From Chitinophagaceae bacterium (GTDB lineage Bacteria > Bacteroidota > Bacteroidia > Chitinophagales > Chitinophagaceae), in contig JAHBTJ010000006.1 in assembly GCA_019638595.1 (NCBI GenBank), positions 248,001 to 312,000 on the forward strand: DNA of 64,000 nucleotides, given 5' to 3'. The translations under genes and the position numbers were made by a program. The notes below the pieces were generated by a model. The model searched no databases. It was not told the origin of the DNA and saw nothing but the letters and a program-made list of their open reading frames with translations. Below, one piece after another: positions 1 to 7,661 of this stretch. How positions within the stretch are numbered: the stretch's first letter is position 1; every line of letters starts with the position of its first letter.

Positions 1-162
1 ATTTGAAAATAATATATAAAATAGCAATATCAATTCAGATATTTGATCATTGTTATTACGTAAGTAAACTTCTACTTTTTTCCCTTTACTACCAGGTAAA
101 TAATCGACATCCACCCATGGGTAAGGAAAACTTCTACTCTCTGATTTTTCTATAACTTTCAT
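1..162 (-). CDS. Partial small protein, presumed immunity gene of orphan toxin tail 1
   Basis: A minus-strand reading frame opens with ATG at 162-160 and stays open for 54 codons to the window edge, so its C-terminus is missing. It begins MKVIEKSESRSFPYPW and is rich in acidic, basic and aromatic residues, with no signal peptide. It starts 3 bp after the stop codon of the toxin-tail gene at 166-789. That tight spacing matches the other two toxin/immunity pairs in this locus (4-5 bp gaps). The immunity role is inferred from position only; I recognise no family. Confidence 0.5.
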   Translation of the reverse strand, partial: MKVIEKSESRSFPYPWVDVDYLPGSKGKKVEVYLRNNNDQISELILLFYILFSN

Positions 163-165
163 AAC

Positions 166-789
166 TTATTTTACTGTACTTAATGTTTTCCAAGAAATAA
201 ACTTTCCTATATCACCTTTGTGTTTCCCAATAATGAAATCTCCAAATTCATCCGCATCTTTATACCACTCCAATCCTTCTTTTGTCTCTTTGAATACTTT
301 GAACTTGCTTCCTCCATGCCCAGCTTTATCTACGGACCACCACAAACCATCTGACTTACTTTTATAAAAAGTACCAAATGTTTTATGGCTCTTTATTTGA
401 GAAGCTCCTTCTTTGGTCAGCACCCATTTTCCTCTTTCCTTTCTAACTGTTTTAGAAGAAGCATTACTTTCATTTGTAGGTTTATGACTATCAGAAGATG
501 TCCCACCACTCCCCGCCATATTCAATTTATAAATCTTCTGCCAGGTAAGCGCTATATCTGCCGTTCCTTTTGCTGCTACTGAAAGACCATGTGCAATGGC
601 CACTCCGCTTACAACTGCCCCCACACCAGTTATACCAGTAGTTGCTAATCCACCCGTACCAACCTCTGCCTCCCCTAATCCAAATAAAACAGCAGCCGCA
701 TCACCCTTTAATCTTGCCTCCAGATACCACAGCTTTTCCTGCGTAGTGCTGTAGTCGTTAAGCGGGTCGCCGCTGAACCATTCAGACAT
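166..789 (-). CDS. Orphan RHS C-terminal toxin tail 1 (lacks RHS core)
   Basis: This 207-residue protein is a detached RHS tip. Residues 1-95 (MSEWFSGDPLNDYSTTQEKL through KIYKLNMAG) are the pre-toxin linker, nearly identical to that of orphan tail 2. Residues about 100-207 are a different, basic toxin-like domain with the pattern WWSVDKAGHGGSKFKVFK, then GLEW, DADEFGDFI and HKGDIGKFISW. That pattern resembles small toxin domains found at the ends of polymorphic toxins (possibly the Ntox21 type, from memory), which are usually RNases; activity is not established. There is no signal peptide and no YD repeats. The start is an internal Met of the ancestral protein, directly at the edge of the duplicated block. 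It may be silent unless recombined onto the full-length RHS gene, or expressed from the operon. Confidence 0.7.
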   Translation of the reverse strand: MSEWFSGDPLNDYSTTQEKLWYLEARLKGDAAAVLFGLGEAEVGTGGLATTGITGVGAVVSGVAIAHGLSVAAKGTADIALTWQKIYKLNMAGSGGTSSDSHKPTNESNASSKTVRKERGKWVLTKEGASQIKSHKTFGTFYKSKSDGLWWSVDKAGHGGSKFKVFKETKEGLEWYKDADEFGDFIIGKHKGDIGKFISWKTLSTVK

Positions 790-791
790 TC
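508..791. repeat. 284-bp direct repeat, copy 1 (RHS pre-toxin linker)
   Basis: Positions 508-791 match 1697-1980 at a constant offset of 1189 bp. I counted three mismatches by eye, all single-base. It encodes the linker from MSEWFSG to KLNMAG. Identity stops sharply at both ends: on one side the toxin domains diverge completely, on the other copy 1 loses the upstream RHS-derived sequence. Confidence 0.92.
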
Positions 792-798
792 GGTTCTC

Positions 799-845
799 CG
801 CAGAGTCTCAACGCTAAGCCTTTTGTGCGTGAGCCGGACTCTGCG
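799..845. repeat. Inverted repeat beside the truncated orphan
   Basis: CGCAGAGTC at 799-807 is the exact complement of GACTCTGCG at 837-845, with a 29-base spacer. It fills the short gap between the DUF2716 gene and orphan tail 1, exactly where homology to the RHS linker ends. It could be a small palindromic repeat marking the recombination joint, or a weak hairpin between cistrons; there is no T-tract. Confidence 0.5.
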
Positions 846-855
846 AGGAATAAAA

Positions 856-1341
856 TCAATGGCACGCTTTACTCTTTACCACTATTTTTGCAACATTCAG
901 TTTAATAGCCTTCATCATAGTCTTCCCAAAAAATGATAGGCGACAGTTAATCCCATCGGCAAAAACTCCATTGTTAAGATCGCTTGAGAGAAAAAATATA
1001 TAATCTCCATTTGGAAAAATAGAAATCAACCATTCGCCAAATTCATTTTTCTCAAAAGGCAATTTGGTTGTAAAAGAATAACAGTCATGCTGCCAATTTA
1101 GAGCATAAATCCTTTTACCTTCTGAAATTGTTTCAAACCATGACATGGACGATTTATGAAGATCATCATACAAATACTCATTAAATCCTTCATTGTAGAA
1201 TTGTGAAATATCAAAACACTGGCTCGGAGCAGGAAGAATGATTAAGTTTTCCTTGTCCATTGTAGGCTTAAAGTCAAGCTTATTATATATAAAATCCCAA
1301 ACCTGCATTTCTGAATCGCTTAATAATTTCCAGTTTTTCAT
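856..1341 (-). CDS. DUF2716-family immunity protein
   Basis: A 161-residue cytoplasmic protein beginning MKNWKLLSDSEMQVWDFIY. The order of W-rich N-terminus, YALNWQHDCYSF, then IFPNGDYIFFLSSDLNNGVF fits the DUF2716 family as I know it, which is often found beside polymorphic toxins. I chose the ATG at 1341-1339: it lies 4 bp past the stop of the RNase tail at 1346, while the longer frame to 1404 would overlap the toxin gene by 59 bp. The role, binding and blocking the neighbouring barnase-type RNase, is inferred from adjacency and family habit. It is unlike barstar, so it would be a different solution to RNase inhibition. Confidence 0.75.
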   Translation of the reverse strand: MKNWKLLSDSEMQVWDFIYNKLDFKPTMDKENLIILPAPSQCFDISQFYNEGFNEYLYDDLHKSSMSWFETISEGKRIYALNWQHDCYSFTTKLPFEKNEFGEWLISIFPNGDYIFFLSSDLNNGVFADGINCRLSFFGKTMMKAIKLNVAKIVVKSKACH

Positions 1342-1345
1342 GCTA

Positions 1346-2122
1346 TTACTGTATTTGAGTAAATGTTTTATAGTGATCATTCGTATAGTATGCCTTCCCT
1401 TCACTAGATATTACTACTCTTTCAGTGCCTCGATTTGTTCCTTTTTGGTAAGGGCTTACATCATACTCTTTATATGTGATTGAATTACCTTTTGCATCTG
1501 TCTTAGGCAAAATTTGCCCTCCCCCTCTTCCATCGTTGGAAAATGCGCTTCCCCCTTTATAGCCGGGTCTTGCAGCTCCTTTATTCTTCGCAGCATAATC
1601 TACTACATCCTTTGCTTTTTGCCCTCCAACTCCCCTGCCGATGGAGCCGCCTGAGGATTGATTATTATTAACCGGTGGCTGAGCAGATGATCCACTACTC
1701 CCCGCCATATTCAATTTATAAATCTTCTGCCAGGTAAGCGCTATATCTGCCGTTCCTTTTGCTGCTACTGAAAGACCATGTGCAATGGCCACTCCGCTTA
1801 CAACTGCCCCAACACCAGTTATACCAGTAGTTGCTAATCCACCCGTACCAACCTCTGCTTCCCCTAATCCAAATAAAACAGCAGCCGCATCACCCTTTAA
1901 TCTTGCTTCCAGATACCACAGCTTTTCCTGCGTAGTGCTGTAGTCGTTAAGCGGGTCGCCGCTGAACCATTCAGACATTCCAAGTGTTAATGCTGATCTG
2001 AATCCTTCATTAAATCCTCTTGCTTCAATAGCAAAGCGTCTTCCCGGATCCACACTTCCTACACCACTCGTTGTAATAGTGGCGGCTTGCCCCGAAGCAC
2101 CGGCATGTGCTGCTGCCTGCAA
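1346..2122 (-). CDS. Orphan RHS tail 2 with barnase/RNase N1-T1-type toxin
   Basis: The C-terminal ~85 residues carry the microbial ribonuclease pattern: ARPGYKGGSAFSNDGRGGG, then YKEYDVSPY, RGTERVVIS and YYTNDHYKTFTQIQ. In this family the E of YxEYDV, the R of RGxER and the H of DHYxTF form the active site, and all three are present. Upstream are the pre-toxin linker shared with orphan tail 1 and a 48-residue remnant (AAAHAGASGQAATITTSGVG) also recognisable in the full RHS protein. The frame given opens with TTG at 2122; the ATG at 1978 (MSEWFSG) is the alternative and matches the start of orphan 1. There is no signal peptide or RHS core, so by itself it would not be exported. It is followed 4 bp later by DUF2716. 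Confidence 0.8.
   Translation of the reverse strand: MQAAAHAGASGQAATITTSGVGSVDPGRRFAIEARGFNEGFRSALTLGMSEWFSGDPLNDYSTTQEKLWYLEARLKGDAAAVLFGLGEAEVGTGGLATTGITGVGAVVSGVAIAHGLSVAAKGTADIALTWQKIYKLNMAGSSGSSAQPPVNNNQSSGGSIGRGVGGQKAKDVVDYAAKNKGAARPGYKGGSAFSNDGRGGGQILPKTDAKGNSITYKEYDVSPYQKGTNRGTERVVISSEGKAYYTNDHYKTFTQIQ
1697..1980. repeat. 284-bp direct repeat, copy 2 (RHS pre-toxin linker)
   Basis: Partner of the block at 508-791. Unlike copy 1, homology to RHS sequence continues beyond the block (to about 2137), so copy 2 is probably the older or less truncated version. Confidence 0.92.
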
Positions 2123-2192
2123 ACCGCCAAATTGTACTCAGCTATATTTTTCTATCGTTGGTCTCTCTCAACTAAACCATCATCCGGTTAAA

Positions 2193-2651
2193 CTAAGTCA
2201 CAATTCCGTCTATATTTATCAAAATGTCTCTTTCATACGGTTCTATTTCAAACTTAGGAATCACTTCAAATTTAATAGGGAAAACCTGATCTGTATTTTT
2301 ATTAAAACTCTTAGAAAATGGAATTGGACCTTCCTCTTCCAAAACAAAATCGGGAGCAGGCGGTACTATCAAAGTCTGAAACTTGGTATTGTTCCATATT
2401 GACCATAATAAAGGCCCTTCATCTGTATCTCCCCTACACATTGAAGCTCCCTGATGTGTACTCCCGTCAGAAAATAATATTCTGCTTATACACCACACTT
2501 CTCCATTTTTTTTTGAAATCGTTCCATCGCCATTTTTAAAAGCTGGTGTTAATAATAATTGTTCTTTATCGTATGATTGTTCCAATACCCTCCACGAATC
2601 AAAACGATTAAAAATATCAATATTCAATTCATCAAGCTTAATTATTAACAT
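2193..2651 (-). CDS. Presumed immunity protein of the full-length RHS toxin
   Basis: A 152-residue soluble protein without signal peptide, starting 5 bp after the stop of the RHS gene, the standard position for a cognate immunity gene. It is acidic (many D/E, for example in FDSWRVLEQSYDKEQ and VLEEEGPIPF), as expected for a protein binding a basic nuclease tail. I recognise no family. The WCISRILFSDGSTHQGAS stretch and the FEVIPKFEIEPYERDILI stretch are the most regular beta-like segments. Immunity is inferred from position. Confidence 0.65.
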   Translation of the reverse strand: MLIIKLDELNIDIFNRFDSWRVLEQSYDKEQLLLTPAFKNGDGTISKKNGEVWCISRILFSDGSTHQGASMCRGDTDEGPLLWSIWNNTKFQTLIVPPAPDFVLEEEGPIPFSKSFNKNTDQVFPIKFEVIPKFEIEPYERDILINIDGIVT

Positions 2652-2656
2652 GAGAG

Positions 2657-5600
2657 TTACTTATTTGATTGAGTATATTTTACTGCATCCTCAAAATCTT
2701 TCAACAAATGTTTCCATTTGGGCTGATTATAGAATCTTCGTAAGCCTTCTATTACTTTATCTGCCCCATATTTTTCAACAATCTGTTTACCAGTCATTCC
2801 AGGTTTAGGTCGAAGCCAACCGCCTTCAAACTTGGCCAAGTCAGAATGAATTCCTCCAACTCCAGTATGTAAACTTTCCAGGATGCTCGATGTTTTTTGA
2901 TCAGGATGCCCACCTAAAGCTTTTGGATAAGAATGATGTTCATTAGATTTCTCTTGTTTAATTTCATTGTTCGTTGCATCACTTCCGGCAGTTGAACTCA
3001 TATTCAACTGGTACAGCTTCTGCACAACCGTAATCACATCCTGCACTGCAGCTTGCCCCGAAGCGCCTGCATGTGCTGCTGCCAATAAGCCAGCAATACC
3101 CACTACTACCGTTTCACTACCTGCCGCTGCCGTACCAAGCGCTGAAAGCATCCTCGGTACTGTTGTGCCTAATACTGCCGCATCTCCCATTAACCGCCCC
3201 TCTAAATAGGCGCGCTTTTCTTCAATATCTGTATAATCATTCTCATGATTATAGGATCCAAACATATTTGGAATACCCAGCAGCATCGCATTAGTTCCTG
3301 CATCTCCCATGCCCTGTGCACTGATCAACGCAAGCTTTACAGGGTCTCCTCCCCCTACACCACTCGTTGTAATATTGCTGTTAATAATATTACATGCGGT
3401 ATTGACTGTCCGCAATGTAATGCTGGTTATGCTGATGACTTTACTGGCAAGGCTCACCGTTGAAAGTCCTGCGGAGGTAGCTTTTACTGCCGTTATGGTA
3501 ACCGTGCCCAGCGTAATAGCTGTTTCAGCCGTGGTAGACAACGTAGAGGTAATTGCATCAAGTCCCAGGAAATCAATATTGCCGATAGGGTCATTGGCGG
3601 CATACGAATACGGGCTGAAACCTGAGTTCCCATCAGCCAGCGGATCCATCTGTATAAACTTCCCTATCTGCGCATCATAATTCCTGAACCCGTAATCGTA
3701 CCAGTTCAAGTCCCCGTCGTCAAAGAGCTCTTTATCGTTATAAAGATAATCATTCTTCAACACCCCCTCATTCACATTCCCCAGCTTCTTGCTGCTGATG
3801 GCTGCTATGCGCATACCAAATGCGTAGTAATGGTTCTCTTCAATAATATTGCCTGCCGTAACAGCTACTTTAAAATCGTCGAAATATACATGCTGGTCGC
3901 TGCGGTTGCTTATATACACGTATACATAGCCGTTTTTGGGCGTACGGATATTGGCCAGTACCAATGGTGCGGTAGACGTGCTCCAGGTGGAAGCTACCTG
4001 CGCCTGCACCACACCGCCGTCTGCCGCGGAAATAAAAGTAAAGCGCTCATCAAAAAACAGCATGGTAAGGTATGCCTGCGGTGTAGTGCTTCCGCTACCC
4101 GTTGGCGCTACGGCTGTTGCAAAAGGCGCCGAAGCGGCAAGCTGGGAGTTAATGCCGGTAGCGCCGCCTTTTACCAGTCCGCCGGCAGCGCCCCCGTTGC
4201 TTAATGATGATATAAGGCTGCTGAGCACATTGGTAACCATATTGGCGTTATTATTGCCCGGCGCACCGGTAAAATAATAGCTTACCTGCGCGCTGATACG
4301 GTCGCCTGCCATTACCTTTTGCAGGGTATTGGGGCCAATGTTTTTACCGGCCAGGTTGCCCAGCCTGCTTACCTGCGCGCTGGTATTGTTCGTCCACCCG
4401 GCTGGTTTGGCAAAACGGGTGCTGGTAACTTCATTGGCTGCGCCGGGCTGCCCGAAAACAGGTATTTCCGCAGAGGCCCTGGCCGTTTCCATGGTAGCCG
4501 TATTATACGCAGTATGCGTTTCTTCCGTCAGTATCATGCGCACATTCTCCTGGTAATCTCTTACATAATAGTCAAAAGCTCCCTGCCTGCTGTTGGGCAG
4601 GGCGATGTTACCGCTGATGGTGAGCAAATCGTTGCCATTGCCGGTATTCACCGGCGTTATTACCCGTATACGCCCTTCCTCAAAATAGATGGAGGTGAGC
4701 GCCAGCCCCGTACCCGCAAAAGGAGGCAGGGAAGAAGCGATAAGCGTGGTGCTGCTTTCCTGGTAAATAAATGCATTAATATAGGTAGTAATGGTAGAAA
4801 CGCCGCCGGCTTCGGGAATGAACACCCGCTGCAGCTTTTCGCCATTGGCGCTGTACACCATTTTAATAGTGCCTTTGCCCACTATGCGGATGATCTCCGG
4901 CTTGTCGAGGTAATTATATATTACGCCGTTGCTACCGGCGCTGCCGCCATTGGCGCTTTGCAGGTTTTTATTAAGGTCTGTAACAATATTACCGTTTTGA
5001 TCATATACATAGTCGGGGTTGGTTCCGTTAGCGCCATCCTTAAAGTCTCCAAACTTACCATTCTGCGCGGTCGCGGTCATCTGGTCGGCTACTTTTTGCA
5101 GCTTATTGCTGTATAAGCTGTAGGTATACCTAAGGTCGTCTATCGTAATGGGATTGGCAGTACCTGGCATTACGCCCTTCTGCAACATGGTGAGCAGGTT
5201 GCCATTTAAATCGTAGGTTATTTTGCCGGCAGCACCACTCACCGTAAAATCCATTTTGGTATTGGCCCAACCGGCAGCAACAGAAGCTCTTTCGGTAAAA
5301 TTAGCATTGGTAAGCCGGCCGGCATTATCGTATACATAATTATACCTGCGCTGCGCGTCGTCGCCCTGGCTGTTCCACACAATACCTGTAACCTGGCCAT
5401 TCAGCTCCGCTTTGGTAAACACATTATCCCTGTTATCAAAACCCAGGTACATACCAAAATAATGGCTCCATTTATTATACGCGCCGGTTTTAAGGGCATA
5501 CTCTTTATTGATGCCGGTAATTTGGTTATGAATGTTAAAGCTGTAATCAAGCGATTCCATGCCGGCCAAACCGGTTAAAGGATTGGTATAGCCGGGACTG

Positions 5601-7660
5601 AGGATTTTGTTTTTCAGCCTGCCCATATCATCATACTTATACGCTGCTATGGTTTTAAACGCATTGCTGCCATATTGCTTCTGAATAGAGGTAACACGCC
5701 CGAGCTTATCGAATATATTTTTAGTAAGGATCTTAAAATTCGTGTAGCCGGCGCCGGTAGTAGTATGGTCGGTACAGGAGCTTAATACGCGCCCGTCAAA
5801 ATGATATTGCAGCGTGGTAATATCCGTACCGGTCTTCATATTATCTTCCAGGGTTTGTATGGCCCGGCCTTTTTCGTCGTAATAGGTAGTGGAAGATAAA
5901 AATGTGCCGGTGCCCAGCACCCTTGTCCTGGCGCCGGTAGCCCTGTTGGTAACCCGTTTGGAGGTTGCTATAGGCATTACATTGGGGGTGGAGGCGCTGT
6001 AGGCGGAAAGGTTGGTATACCCTGTATTAAATGTTTTAACGCCCGCAAAACCATAGTTGTCGTAAAAAATATGCTTCACTACATTGGTGGTTGTAGCGTT
6101 ATTAAGGTCAGTAGCGGAAACAGGATTCAGAGAGGTAACTACCACAATATTTCCACCACCGGTATTAGCGGTATTGGTAATGGTGATGGTTGTTAATGCT
6201 GCTGCATTATTGATATTAGTTTGCAGGGTAGCCGCTGTTTTGGTTGTGTTGTACAACACGCTCATTACCGGGCGGTCTAATTCATCGTATAAGGTAGCCG
6301 TCCATTGTGGTGTCGGGCGGGCAGCCTGGTTGCCATCCTGCATAAAAACAACCCTGTCGCGCTTGTCGTACAGCATTTTTAAAGGTTGTGCGCCGGGGGC
6401 TTTTTTCCAGGTCATCCTGCCTTTATCATCGTAGTTATACAAAAAGCAGAGCTCATTTAATACAGTTGTACCATTGGTTCCGGCAAAAGACCAACTGTTG
6501 GCTGCAAGGTATTTTACCGCTTCGGGTTGCAGTTGGTAGCGCAGTAAGCCAAAATCATCATATATATAATACGTGCATGCCCAGCCGGTGTGATGGGCAG
6601 TTGGTGCATCATCAACCTGTACTTTTTTAAGAACAAGCTGCCCGGATTTATTGCTGTATTCTATTACTGTTTTAGCGTTTACATCTTTATACAGGTTTTT
6701 AAACAATGTATACCCTCCGTAAGCGCCCCTGTACACAGGTGGATTTCCCTGTACATAGTTTACATCCCAGATTTTTACATCTTCAGCCGCTTCATTCATT
6801 TCATATTGAACAGTATTACCTGTAGCTGCCCAGGCAGTACCGGATTCGCGAACTTTTGTAACCCGGTTGAGCGGGCTGTTATCGTAAGTAGTGGTAGTAT
6901 AAGCATTGGTTTCATTATACCTGCCGGTATAATAGCCTGCCTGTTCGGTAGTTGTTACTGTTTTAAACTTTCCGGATGCAGTTGAAGTAGTGAACGGCAG
7001 GTATTTTACGGGTTCCCGACCCATGGCATCATAAGCAGAAAACTGCACCATATCTCCCCATAAGGTAACACCATCGGCAGGCGTTGCGGTTTCGCGGCTG
7101 ATTTTTTGTACAGATCGTCCAAGTCCATCAAGGTAAGTGGTGGTTTGTAATTTATCGCCTATAGCCAATTGATCAACAGCCTGCCAGGTAGTAACTCCTT
7201 TTTTTAATACCTCATGTTCCCGAACATAGTTACGGTCTTCCCAGTTAGCGGAGACTACACTTAGCTTTACAACATTGGACCAAATATACAATGAAATACC
7301 AAGTACTGTTACCTGCGTCCGTCTTCTGTAATAAGTGGTTTGGGTAAGTATTCCGGGGCTGTAACTCGCGGCTGTAGCCGTACTTACAGGATTAAAAGTT
7401 CCTTCGGGCGCAAAAGAAGAATACCATTGATAGGAATAACCCGTACCCGAAATAGCTACAGGCCGTATTTCTACAAGCTGGGCAGGCGTTTGGTTATAAT
7501 TGTAATGATATACGCCGTTTACCGGCCCTATGGCATGGCCCGGGTTGAGAGACTGGCTTTTTCCGGCTATAGCAATGACCAATAAAGCAATTGCCAGGCT
7601 ACATAACCGAACAAAACATGGAACGTTTTTCATTTGTTGATATTTATGTGTGCTGATCAT
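2657..7660 (-). CDS. RHS/YD-repeat polymorphic toxin with DUF6443 domain and nuclease-like tail
   Basis: A 1667-residue exported protein. A signal peptide (KNVPCFVRLCSLAIALLVIAIAG) starts the frame. A DUF6443-type segment follows (TTTYLDGLGRSVQKISRE, then YDAMGREPVKYLPF), then many YD repeats such as YDDKGRMTW, YDELDRPVM, YDEKGRAIQ and YDDMGRLKN that build the RHS shell. The RHS-associated core ends near residue 1368 (GKFIQMDPLADGNSGFSPYSY). A hydrophobic linker follows, ending in KLYQLNM, then a 94-residue tail from about 1574: EHHSYPKALGGHPDQ, LHTGVGGIHSDL, GLRRFYNQPKW. The paired His and HPDQ suggest an HNH-like nuclease, but that is tentative. The start at 7660 is 1 bp past the upstream stop; the ATG at 7633 gives a cleaner signal peptide and is equally likely. 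Confidence 0.88.
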   Translation of the reverse strand: MISTHKYQQMKNVPCFVRLCSLAIALLVIAIAGKSQSLNPGHAIGPVNGVYHYNYNQTPAQLVEIRPVAISGTGYSYQWYSSFAPEGTFNPVSTATAASYSPGILTQTTYYRRRTQVTVLGISLYIWSNVVKLSVVSANWEDRNYVREHEVLKKGVTTWQAVDQLAIGDKLQTTTYLDGLGRSVQKISRETATPADGVTLWGDMVQFSAYDAMGREPVKYLPFTTSTASGKFKTVTTTEQAGYYTGRYNETNAYTTTTYDNSPLNRVTKVRESGTAWAATGNTVQYEMNEAAEDVKIWDVNYVQGNPPVYRGAYGGYTLFKNLYKDVNAKTVIEYSNKSGQLVLKKVQVDDAPTAHHTGWACTYYIYDDFGLLRYQLQPEAVKYLAANSWSFAGTNGTTVLNELCFLYNYDDKGRMTWKKAPGAQPLKMLYDKRDRVVFMQDGNQAARPTPQWTATLYDELDRPVMSVLYNTTKTAATLQTNINNAAALTTITITNTANTGGGNIVVVTSLNPVSATDLNNATTTNVVKHIFYDNYGFAGVKTFNTGYTNLSAYSASTPNVMPIATSKRVTNRATGARTRVLGTGTFLSSTTYYDEKGRAIQTLEDNMKTGTDITTLQYHFDGRVLSSCTDHTTTGAGYTNFKILTKNIFDKLGRVTSIQKQYGSNAFKTIAAYKYDDMGRLKNKILSPGYTNPLTGLAGMESLDYSFNIHNQITGINKEYALKTGAYNKWSHYFGMYLGFDNRDNVFTKAELNGQVTGIVWNSQGDDAQRRYNYVYDNAGRLTNANFTERASVAAGWANTKMDFTVSGAAGKITYDLNGNLLTMLQKGVMPGTANPITIDDLRYTYSLYSNKLQKVADQMTATAQNGKFGDFKDGANGTNPDYVYDQNGNIVTDLNKNLQSANGGSAGSNGVIYNYLDKPEIIRIVGKGTIKMVYSANGEKLQRVFIPEAGGVSTITTYINAFIYQESSTTLIASSLPPFAGTGLALTSIYFEEGRIRVITPVNTGNGNDLLTISGNIALPNSRQGAFDYYVRDYQENVRMILTEETHTAYNTATMETARASAEIPVFGQPGAANEVTSTRFAKPAGWTNNTSAQVSRLGNLAGKNIGPNTLQKVMAGDRISAQVSYYFTGAPGNNNANMVTNVLSSLISSLSNGGAAGGLVKGGATGINSQLAASAPFATAVAPTGSGSTTPQAYLTMLFFDERFTFISAADGGVVQAQVASTWSTSTAPLVLANIRTPKNGYVYVYISNRSDQHVYFDDFKVAVTAGNIIEENHYYAFGMRIAAISSKKLGNVNEGVLKNDYLYNDKELFDDGDLNWYDYGFRNYDAQIGKFIQMDPLADGNSGFSPYSYAANDPIGNIDFLGLDAITSTLSTTAETAITLGTVTITAVKATSAGLSTVSLASKVISITSITLRTVNTACNIINSNITTSGVGGGDPVKLALISAQGMGDAGTNAMLLGIPNMFGSYNHENDYTDIEEKRAYLEGRLMGDAAVLGTTVPRMLSALGTAAAGSETVVVGIAGLLAAAHAGASGQAAVQDVITVVQKLYQLNMSSTAGSDATNNEIKQEKSNEHHSYPKALGGHPDQKTSSILESLHTGVGGIHSDLAKFEGGWLRPKPGMTGKQIVEKYGADKVIEGLRRFYNQPKWKHLLKDFEDAVKYTQSNK

Positions 7661-7661
7661 T

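Noticed and set aside
2193-2402. 107-residue plus-strand frame overlapping the RHS immunity gene
   Set aside because: Antisense to the immunity gene and RHS remnant; no start context or family features.
4319-5116. 265-residue open frame on the plus strand inside the RHS gene
   Set aside because: It is antisense to the YD-repeat region, whose repeated codons keep the opposite frames open; the translation has no family features.
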